Assembly: GCA_900208305.1 (NCBI GenBank)
Contig: OAPG01000005.1
Coordinates: 434,001 to 498,000, forward strand
From: Melanopsichium pennsylvanicum
Lineage: Eukaryota; Basidiomycota; Ustilaginomycetes; Ustilaginales
Reading direction: 5' to 3'
Length of the DNA stretch: 64,000 nt
A program made the translations under genes and the position numbers. A model generated the notes under the pieces. It saw only the letters and a program-made list of their open reading frames with translations. It ran no database searches and was not told where the DNA came from. Shown here piece by piece: positions 10,501-18,302 of the stretch (position 1 is its first letter; each line of letters starts with the position of its first letter).

Positions 10501-12224
10501 GCCTTGGCCTCCTCCTCTGCCTTCTTGGCCTCTTCAGCCTTTTTCTCCTCCTCGACCTTTTTGTCAGCCTCAGCCTTGGCCTTGGCTTCAGCATCGGCCT
10601 TCTCCTTCTCCTCGCGCTCTTTCTTCTCGGCCTCTGCCCTCTTCTCAGCCTCCTCGGCAGCCTTGCGCTCAACTGTGGCCTTCTCTTCGGCCTCCTTCTG
10701 AGCAGCAGCTTCTTTAGCGGCAGCCTCATCGTCGGCCTTCTTCTTGGCGTCAGCGTCCGCCTTGTCCTTGACATCTTGCTTCTTGGCATGGTCAGCGTCC
10801 TTGCCACTCTCCTGGTCAGCCTTTTTCTTTGCAGCCTCATCCTGTGCAGCGTGGATGCGGGCCAAGAAAGCCGCTTCGCTCTCCATACGAACAGGCTTCC
10901 TTTCGGCAGGCTGGACGATGGTGGGAGAAGCGCGGGAGATGCTGGGCGAGGCGGTGGCGGAAGTGGGAGCAGCAGCCGTCTTTGCCGCCGAAGTGGATGG
11001 AGTCCTCTGTATGCTCTGGATGTCGACGGGAGCCTGAGTTTCGGGGTTGACGATGCGGATGGCAGCACTCTGCCTCTTCTGCTGTGGCTCGAATTGGCGG
11101 GCAGCGGGGCTCATTGGGTTGCTGAAAGAATGCGATGGAGAGTGGTGGGCGTAGCTAGCGGCAGGGCTGAAGCTTGGTGGGCGACCACCTTGGGGCTGGT
11201 GAGCGGGCGAGGTGACGCTGCTGTGAGCGGCTGAGGGCGAAGGTGGTACGTTCGCGCCTCTGGCCGACAGCGGCGTGGACGGAGCCATGCTGGGGGTGCC
11301 GGGAAGACCGTTGGGACCCATGGGCGACGAGCCGAGGTTTGCGTGACGAGGCGATCGAGGAGTGCCTGGCACCTCAAAACCGGGCGGCTGCTGCCAGTGC
11401 TGGGGCACAGGTTGGTAACCGTAGCCGGGGTGGTAGCCGTACTGAGGAGGAGCGTACGCCATGGGTTGCTGGTGCGGCCATGGACCTCCCATGGGCTGCA
11501 TTGGCTGCATGGGGACGGCGTTGGCCATGTGAGGAGAGCGGGGCTGCTGAGGACCGCCTTGTGGGTGAGCGTGGAACTGCTGGTGCGGGGGGGCCTGCTG
11601 GCCTGCGATTCTTGAGGCTTGAGGCTGGTGTGCCGAGGGCGAACGCTGAGGCTCAAACGGCCTGACACCAGGGTGGTGAGGAGTGCCTGATGGCGGTCTC
11701 AAGCTGGAAGAGGCATGACGAGCACCGGCTTGGGAAGCAGGCTGTGGGGTGGACGGAGCGGCGGAAGTGGGAGCAGCGCTAGACTGAGATGGCGAGGCGG
11801 AAGGGTTGGAGGCGGTAGCCTGGGACGGTGCAGGCGATCCAGAGCCCTGGAAGAGTTTTTGGAAGTCCATCGACTTTGCAGGGGCGGCGTTGCCAGAGTT
11901 GGAGGTGGAATCCTTTCCGCCAGCAAACCCAATGGTGGTCTTTTTGGAGTGAGGATCGTGAGCAGCTACGGAGCCAAAGACGGTAGGTTTCTCTCCGTGA
12001 AGATGCTGACCGGAGCTGGGCTGAGCAGCGGGAGATGAAGACAGCATGGCGTTCTGGTCGTGAACGGAGCCAAAGTTGATGGCGGCGGCGGGTCTGGCGT
12101 TGGCGGCACCCTTTGGGAGGCTCACAGCAGACTGGCGGTTTGAGGCAGCGTTGGCATCACCGTTGTGGCCAGCGGCGGCGACGTTGTTGTTGTTGCTGCC
12201 CGCTGAATTAGATTCACTCGACAT
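7566..12224 (-). CDS. TIF4631: Translation initiation factor eIF4G
   Basis: eIF4G is the scaffold of the cap-binding complex, bridging eIF4E, eIF4A, Pab1 and the 43S ribosome. The uninterrupted 1552-codon frame begins with Ser/Asn/Ala/Pro/Gln-rich disorder (residues 1-440), followed by a very long Lys/Glu/Ala-rich segment (about 455-600) that looks like a single charged helix. The eIF4E-binding motif YDRDFLLQF (Y-x4-L-hydrophobic) lies near residue 760. The MIF4G HEAT domain starts at PEMVQRKVKALLNKLTLEKF (about 951) and runs to AINSRMRFMLVDVIELRE (about 1230). A C-terminal MA3-like helical domain, about 1420-1552, starts RKITNDIKEFLEIKDVSEG. It is longer than yeast eIF4G, mainly through the N-terminal disorder. 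Long frames on the opposite strand are shadows. Confidence 0.96.
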   Translation of the reverse strand: MSSESNSAGSNNNNVAAAGHNGDANAASNRQSAVSLPKGAANARPAAAINFGSVHDQNAMLSSSPAAQPSSGQHLHGEKPTVFGSVAAHDPHSKKTTIGFAGGKDSTSNSGNAAPAKSMDFQKLFQGSGSPAPSQATASNPSASPSQSSAAPTSAAPSTPQPASQAGARHASSSLRPPSGTPHHPGVRPFEPQRSPSAHQPQASRIAGQQAPPHQQFHAHPQGGPQQPRSPHMANAVPMQPMQPMGGPWPHQQPMAYAPPQYGYHPGYGYQPVPQHWQQPPGFEVPGTPRSPRHANLGSSPMGPNGLPGTPSMAPSTPLSARGANVPPSPSAAHSSVTSPAHQPQGGRPPSFSPAASYAHHSPSHSFSNPMSPAARQFEPQQKRQSAAIRIVNPETQAPVDIQSIQRTPSTSAAKTAAAPTSATASPSISRASPTIVQPAERKPVRMESEAAFLARIHAAQDEAAKKKADQESGKDADHAKKQDVKDKADADAKKKADDEAAAKEAAAQKEAEEKATVERKAAEEAEKRAEAEKKEREEKEKADAEAKAKAEADKKVEEEKKAEEAKKAEEEAKAKTDAAAAAAAEAKSSAEEARPKPAPIDTEKASQHQDGDSKDAAGMRSSVADVERMAREASSVPPSSQDAPKTPVFPQTPRTPGTPGFAGLPAKPLSTLGAAPNGIKLDSEALEKKKKVSTEPTGAAASQHAPASAKAESSSSGASASLTSAKFIDNFSKVSYPNNINSPKSELNESAEPGRFRYDRDFLLQFMNVYTEKPADLPPLASIGMEAGGMGASSRLNRRASAMGPPAAPGRAQGLGISSSSSFGGKGGIGSFSHPPKTSEERFAAASGARGGAMGAFGPMGSFNAGARSQPLSRTGSGSTALPSRDMMGTGVPNGGRTKSNRGRQRDPNSSRGPQVNPPEKGGPTIPLDQVAPLANSENRWSRGASVKADSPEMVQRKVKALLNKLTLEKFDSISNQILEWANKSISEDDGRTLRQVIQLIFEKATDEAAWSEMYARLCRKLMEEVSPEVKDESLRTADDKPVVGGSLFRKYLLNRCQEDFERGWAQRDNAVAAAKSKEAEDRAKKDSNEKAEAEAKAAEERGEKPSEAPKEAELLSDEYYEAQKAKRRGLGLVRFIGELFKLSMLTERIMHLCIKKLLANATDPEEEEIESLCKLMTTVGRLLDTEKARGHMDVYFQRMKEMSKNEVAINSRMRFMLVDVIELREARWVPRHDNSAPKTIAQIHAEAAKQQQQKDIENAARARTGGSISRGGSKRGQARGDGPDGWSTVGGIAPPPRPSKAGDLSHFGKIERGTSGRPLSFGPSTMLGKKNLGKGSEDGSQPPTRTSSQTNMFSLLNQAGEGDAAPAEEPQRPKLNLQPRTKPLPSADKEGGGEGEGEDESKSAEMSDEEAKRKITNDIKEFLEIKDVSEGVEAFNTLPESRRSQFVESIVGSAIEKKKDDVANVAALFAKLSEGGHLDEETAYKGFEPHMEFLDDAAIDIPAIYTFVADLLVAAKMSQEKIEELAGKIVGEGLKSPKDKLLEKVAAARG

Positions 12225-14486
12225 GGGCAGAGACGGATGTCGAGACTCAAAGCAGCGTACGAGCGCCGCTTCGGGGATGATGAGCGCAGGTGTCAGTTGG
12301 CGACTAAAGCCTTTTGTGGTTGGTTAACGGTAATGCAAGACGGATACGAGTCGAGCAGAAGCGTTGGCAAGATCCTGAACAGAGGATTGAAAGAAGAGCT
12401 AATCTGCTTTCAAAGGAGCACAACCCAATGTCCACGTCGTGGTGAGTTGCGTGTGGGAATCGAGTCGGATTGGGCCGGATAGAGGAATCGATTCGGACGA
12501 AGCGCTGAGCCCACTGCGAGAATGCCTAAACGAGCGACGTTCGAAGTTGTTCAAGCCCTTTTTTGAAGCAGTGCCGTTCGAACCTTACGAAAGACAACTA
12601 GCTACGAAGAAGAAAAGGTAAAGAAGGGAGATAAATGGAGGGGGGGTGAAAGAAAGACCTCAACTTTGTCGAAAGAGAAGGGATGAGGTCGGATGGGTGG
12701 TGGAGAAGAGGAGAGATAGGGCGCAGAAGGGAATAATCTGACAGCGGGCAGTGTCTCTCTGCCAAAACGATGGGCCGAACAAAAAAAAAAGCAAGCAGAG
12801 AATCAAAAGAGAGCAAATCCATTTGTGATTTTATTGCTTGTCAATCGAAATGTAAGAAATTAATAATAAATTTCTCGAATCACAGAGACAGACTGACACA
12901 TTAACTTACTCTGATTATCACTCTCTCACTCACACTCTTTTGGGATGCACCATTGCGCGCTCCTCTTGTCTTGATTTTCATCCGAATTTTTTAATTATTT
13001 TTTTTTTTTTGGCTTGATCTTAGCTACCCGTTCTCTGTATTTACAACATACAGTAAAATCTACAGTATTATTTGTGTCAAAATTTAGATTTCAACCTCGC
13101 CGTCTGTAGCTGTTGCTATATACCCACTCAAAATGCTAGCTCTTCATCTCTTGTTGCTCGTTGTTGAACCTCGCTGTATGATCATCTGTCGAAGGAATAT
13201 GAAATAACTTTCATCAAGGGATCGACCTTGCTTGTATCAAGAAGAGCTGATTTCCTAGTTCATAGCACAGGGCTCGTTGTGGAGTTTCGCGCATCCGATC
13301 CTCAGAGCTGTATTGTGGTATCGCGAGACTCAGTATCTGCATACAAAGGAATAGTTAGACCAGTGCCATAAGAACAAAAAAAAACACTTGTGTCTGTGTG
13401 TGTGTCTGTGTGTGTGTCTGTGTGTGTGTCTGTGTGTGTGTCTGTGTCTGTGTCTGTGGAAAGAGAAAAAAAATCTTGGTGCCTTGCGAAGAAACAGAAA
13501 TGCGCGCAACTTGCATCCGATTCTGTTTTCAGGAGCTTTTTCATTTTGAACTTGCTAGCCTCCGATGAACACGCACGAGTCAATACAAAATTTGAGCCAA
13601 GGGTGTGACAGGATATTTGACTTTTGCTGCGCCTCTCTCTCGAGCAAAACGAATTGCGTCTTGACTAAGACAAGTGACAGTTGACCGATTCCCGAGCCGT
13701 CTTCCTCACATCTCTGTCTGTTCGTCCAGGGTCCTTCCTTTCTTGTACCCCTTCGCAACGTCGAATGGATCTGCAAACTTGACTCATTCTCTCAGCTGGC
13801 AGATATGATACTCGTGCAGGTGCAGTCAGGTCCCCTAGTCAGAGCGTACATGCCACAAGTACATCAGCAATATGAATGAGTATAAGTCCAACTTGTCTTA
13901 ATCATGACATTCTTGACACCAACGCGTTCGTCTGGTTTGAAACCTCGGCGATTCGATGAATATTCCAACTTTCTCACTTTCCCACATTCTAATGAACAAA
14001 GGAAAGCCGCAATTTTCACTTTGTTAGACCTTCAATTCCATATATCACTTCCTGCTCACCAGCCCTGGCGGTCCAACAGTGCGGCACCTCCACCACCACC
14101 TCCTCCTCCTCCTCCTCCCAAAGAATGCAAGACACACGTGCTATGAGACATTGGTTGCTTCGAGAAACGTTGGCACAGGCAAGAAGCGCAAACCAGCGGT
14201 ATGGTACACAGACATGCTTAGCTAAGCGTCAAAATCGTAGTCAATCTACGCGACGCGATGCATTCGACGCGTGGCGCCAGAAAAAAAAGAAAGGAAAAAA
14301 ACCCCAAAAAAACGCACTGAGGAAGTTTTTTTTTTGTCTAGAAATCCAACCCCGTCCTGAATCTCGTCAACTTTTATGTCTTGCTACATTCAAGTTTTTT
14401 TTTGTACTTTTCTTAATATTAACAACGTGCCTCAAGCATAGAACTTATTGTGGAACATAAAAACGCCAAAAAATATGGAAAAATTT
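12225..14486. other. Intergenic: eIF4G upstream region with simple repeats
   Basis: This 2.3 kb holds the eIF4G promoter and leader and no convincing gene. It includes A/T-rich runs at 12960-13010, a TACAGTA-type 12-bp direct repeat at 13049-13068, a TG-rich microsatellite at 13389-13457, a CCT/CCA-rich patch at 14083-14118 and A runs at 14280-14310. The 60-111 codon frames in it are dominated by these repeats. Confidence 0.4.
13389..13457. repeat. TG-rich microsatellite
   Basis: About 70 bp are built from a near-perfect 10-bp unit TGTGTGTCTG, repeated five to seven times and ending in TGTCTG hexamers. It lies between eIF4G and tRNA-Glu with no gene over it. Confidence 0.9.
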
Positions 14487-14583
14487 TTCCCTGCCGGGGA
14501 ATCGAACCCCGATCTTAGCTGCACATCGTTATGAAAACGGTCAAGATGAAAGAGCCATATCTTAACCACTAGACGAGCAAGGA
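14487..14583 (-). tRNA. tRNA-Glu: tRNA-Glu (UUC) with an intron
   Basis: On the minus strand the acceptor strands TCCTTGC and GCAGGGA pair in all seven positions (one G-T). The D region GTCTAGTGGTTAAGAT is typical of eukaryotic tRNA-Glu, and the T-arm has the B-box GGTTCGATTCC within CGGGGTTCGATTCCCCG. The anticodon stem TGGCT/AGCTA closes a loop CTTTCA..C with anticodon TTC. About 25 extra bases interrupt the loop one base after the anticodon, the canonical position of eukaryotic tRNA introns, leaving a 72-nt mature tRNA. T runs follow the 3' end within 15 bases, fitting Pol III termination. Confidence 0.93.
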
Positions 14584-15000
14584 GCTTTAGAAGAACAGTT
14601 CAGTGTGATAATATAATGCCGATTTGATGATGCTTCCGCCAGCCACTCTGTCAGCTCATTGCACAGCTCAGGTTCACCCATAAGACATGTATGCTTTGGG
14701 TAAGGCTTGTAGGTGAAGGCTGTAGTGCAGGAGATTCATCACATGACAGCCTTTTTGCTTCTGGTGCACCAAGTATCTTGGCTCTAGACTCCCTTCACAT
14801 GGTCACCACACCTGGACAGCAGCTAGCTGCAGCAATTTTTGCACAGATCCAAGGGCAAGCTTGATTGTGCTGAGGAAAGTCAAAAGGTGCAAGAATGATT
14901 CTTTTCACAATCAACAAGTGCACAGCATCACAAAGTGTGTTTGCAAGGATGCAGGCCAGCAATATGAGCAGAAAATTCGGTTTTAGAGTAACTAAGAGTG
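14584..15000. other. Short intergenic stretch between tRNA-Glu and the membrane-protein gene
   Basis: This is the 3' flank of the leftward membrane-protein gene and the 5' flank of tRNA-Glu. An 88-codon leftward frame (14795-15061) overlaps the gene's end and has no support. Confidence 0.4.
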
Positions 15001-17217
15001 CTAGAGAGGAGGATGGATGATCCAAGGGGGCCTTTTTGTCGGCATGGTTCGAGTTAGACAAGACGTCGATGGACTAGAGTATGTCGTGGTCTCGGCGCGT
15101 TGCATACCGGCCAAGATTAGCGCTTGTGTCTTTGCATCGTCCGACATGTTTGCGAGCAATTCCGCCACCTCGAGGCTTGTCAAGACGTCTCGTGCACTAG
15201 CTGACTTGTACATCTGCCTACGCTCAGCTTGTTCGGGAGCGAAATTATCCATGCTATCGGTGCGCCGCTCATCACAATTTCCGCAGTTAGCACATGTCGA
15301 CGTGGCGGGTGCCGCTACCATGTGGGTAGATAGCCTGGGTACGCGTTCGAAAGCTTGCGAAAGTCGAGAAAGACCGAATGGTGTCGAGTCGCGGTGCGGC
15401 GGAGGAGTGTGAACAGCCGCTGTTGCAGACGTCATCAGAGGATGTTCTATCTGATTTGTAAGAGGCGACGCCGTAGTTCCGGCGGTCGCCTCGCCACGCA
15501 ATGGTTTTGTGAGGCTGAATAGGATCTTGTTTGGACTGTCTTTAGCGCACAGCGCGCCAAGACGTTGCCGAACACCACTTCGCTTGTCGTCCGTGCTTAC
15601 ACGGTAGTCGTTACTGTGCGGAACCAGAGCACTCTTCGACGTATTTACGTCCATCGTTTCCGCCCTGTCTGAAGGAACGAAGGATTTTGAGCCGAGGGGG
15701 TCGTCGAACTCATCTGGTTCGGATAGTCGAAAGTCGTGCAGCTGTCGAACGCTTGTCTGTTTAAGGTGTTCATCATCGAGGCTTTTTAGCGAAGGTCGTC
15801 TTGCATCATTGACAGGCAGCGTCTGCGAATTCTTTGATTGAGCAGGTGCTGCGCATCCCACTCCACAACCCTGTTTCGGCGCAGACATGATGCAGCTATC
15901 CACTGACAAGCTAAGCACCAGCTCTGGCTCCTTATTCTCCTCTGCTAAATTCTTTGTTTTGCTTTCTGCAGGTGGAGGCTTGACCGACCAGCTTGCCTGC
16001 AATATTCTTGCAATCAGCCTGTCCGTTTCATCGATTGCTGCTGCCGAGAGCCCAGCATTCTCCCAACGATCGCCCCACGTAGCCCTAATCTCGAGCAGAA
16101 CAAGATGTTGACAGACGACCCACATCGCTGACGAGTACAACAGCATCAAGTCTTGCGCTTTGCCCTCATCCCAGTGTCCAACAATGAAGCACACCACGTT
16201 GAACACGGTCGAGAAGGCCAAGTACAGCACGCCATTGGAAGTGAGTCGGAAGAGGAGAGGCGTCATACTATTCCACTGCGAGTTTATCCATTGGGCCCAA
16301 CCGATGTCACCTTTACTGGTGTCGTCGATATTGGCGCCAGGAAAGACACCTACATCATTGTGGTGCTGCCAAAGTCGATACGTACTAAGCACTATCGCGA
16401 TTGTGTCGTAGAGGACTGTTCCTGCATAGAACCAGGCAAGCGGAAAGAATTCGTAGTTCCCACCTTCCACGAGGATACATGCACCATCTGGAAGCCTCTG
16501 TGCTTTCATGCTGAGCACGAGGAGGGAAGAGAAAACCATGAGCGTAGTGAGCAGCAAAGAGATGATGACGATGATTCTTGCATCTTTTTGCCAAATTGCA
16601 ATCGTTCGCCAGCCTAGAACGGCAGAGACGGAGAATTGGACGAGAAGAGTGGCGACTTCACAGTAGGGAATGCAGATTCCATATTGCCGATGCCAAGTAT
16701 TGTAGAGGCCGAGAGTGATTGCTATGGCTGTTGTGTAGCGCATGATGACGAAGAGGGCGAGGTGCGGCGCCCTCCAAGGGATGGTGAAGTATATGCGTAT
16801 CTCTGCTGGGACGGTCCTGTCTGACGATGAATAGTGATTCGGTCATCGGAGATTTTTGTCAGAATACACGACGCGGGTGCAGGTAGAGACTTGACTAATC
16901 TTTTAGCGTTTTGACCTTCCTCCAGCAATACAACATGACAGACGATCCAACTTACATGATATATTCCCAGCAATAGAGTGTCGCAGCGACAATTGCGATA
17001 TTGTTCGTGAACGCCTTGCAGAGTTGAATCAGGGTTTTACATCAGCGCTGAGTCTCTCGAGTGTGGTTGCAAGCGGTAAACTACTCACACCTTGTTTGTG
17101 GAATTGTGGCAATAGCATTCCTGTCGCAACAAGATCATCGGCGGTGTGTGGCGTTGCCGCCGCCGTGCCATTGCAGAGCTGGGTCAGCCATGCCGTCGTC
17201 TGACTTTTATCCACCAT
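15001..17217 (-). CDS. Multi-pass membrane protein with N-terminal DUF6533-like domain
   Basis: Three exons, 17217-17089, 17014-16956 and 16816-15001, join in phase with donors GTGAGT and GTAAGT to give about 667 residues. The join rebuilds a DUF6533-like signature: ATLYCWEYIMTVPAEIRIYF followed by RAPHLALFVIMRYTTAI. About six to seven hydrophobic segments follow (for example ARIIVIISLLLTTLMVFSSL, YAGTVLYDTIAIVLS, VLYLAFSTVFNVVCFIVG), resembling the 7TM-like basidiomycete DUF6533 family of unknown function. A hydrophilic C-terminal tail of about 330 residues contains two cysteine-rich patches, GCGVGCAAP and TCANCGNC. The first exon codes for a polar extracellular-type N-terminus without a clear signal peptide. 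Plasma-membrane location and any receptor role are inference. Confidence 0.75.
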
Positions 17218-18302
17218 TGAAATTTGAGAACGATGAGCAGAGTGCTGTAAGAGATACATCAAGAAGGGTACTGAGACTTCAAATGTCATCAAGTAATGGA
17301 GCTGAGTATCGCAATAAAGGGCCGAGTCTTGGTGGGGTTACAAAATAATCTTGCCCCCACCGGGTATCGCAGCGGAATTAGGTGCGGCCATTCACAATCT
17401 TCACCAAAAGTGGTGACGCCAGATGAAATGTTTGATGTCTACCCACCTCAAAGAACTCTCCGGCTAGAAATGAAAAGCAAACATACTGTGCTTTACAGTG
17501 AGCAACGAGGTTGATTGAGGCAAGCGCTTGCATCTCGTGAGCATAGAGACCCATTGTATCCGATAAAGGTGAGCAATTCGACGATAGGAGCATGACAGCA
17601 GCCGGCGTTACCCAATTTTGATACCTGTCTCATCAGCTCTCACAGACAACGAATTGCACATTTCCTTGGGTCTGCAACCGAAAGGTCTCGCCAACGATCG
17701 TAAAGTCACGAGCTATATTCACTTCAAAGGCAAAAAAAGCACAAAACAAGAGCAACTTAGCGTAACGACCGGTGTATTAAAGAAAGACTGAGCATGAGAT
17801 AAAGCGAACGACCTCAACTGATCTTCAACCGGTAAGCTAGGCGGAGAAAGTCAGGAGCTGAAGCCCGATCGAAGCCATAAGACAAGAGCATAGGAGACGT
17901 GAGGGGGGGACGATCGAGACTGGGAACCAGAGAAAGGAAACAGGAAGCTACGTGTGGGACTGGACCATGAAATGCTAGAACCTATCCAGTCGCACGGTGC
18001 CAACAACTGATGGCGGGGGAATAGATTGTTCGGATGCTGCTGCTGCTATTGTTGAAAGAGGATGAAGTAACGAACGTTATGAAGTAGGCGAACGAGAACT
18101 TTGGAGGAGGTGACAATGACCAAGACTATTTAAAAGGGGGTTGTGTGGTGGTGATGATAATGATGTGGACGCGACATCCCGTGTCGACAGAAGAATGCGA
18201 AAAAACCAACGATGCCAAGATGAAACAATGCCAAGAGAAAATGTGAAACACGACCAAGAGCCAAAACCTCTAAGAATGCCTTCGAAAACCGAAAGGGAGA
18301 AC
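17218..18302. other. Intergenic: membrane-gene promoter and hum3-like 3' flank
   Basis: About 1.1 kb without a supported gene. The right part is the 3' untranslated flank of the leftward repellent/hydrophobin gene; the left part is the promoter of the leftward membrane-protein gene. Confidence 0.4.

Noticed and set aside
10269..11234. 321-codon plus-strand frame with leucine-rich hydrophobic stretches
   Set aside because: It is the reverse image of the Lys/Glu/Ala-rich helix of eIF4G; AAG/GAG codons read back as CTT/CTC leucines.
14860..14885. GAGGAAAGTC, the start of RNase P RNA conserved region I
   Set aside because: The match is short, lacks the following conserved CC and no partner conserved region could be found around it.
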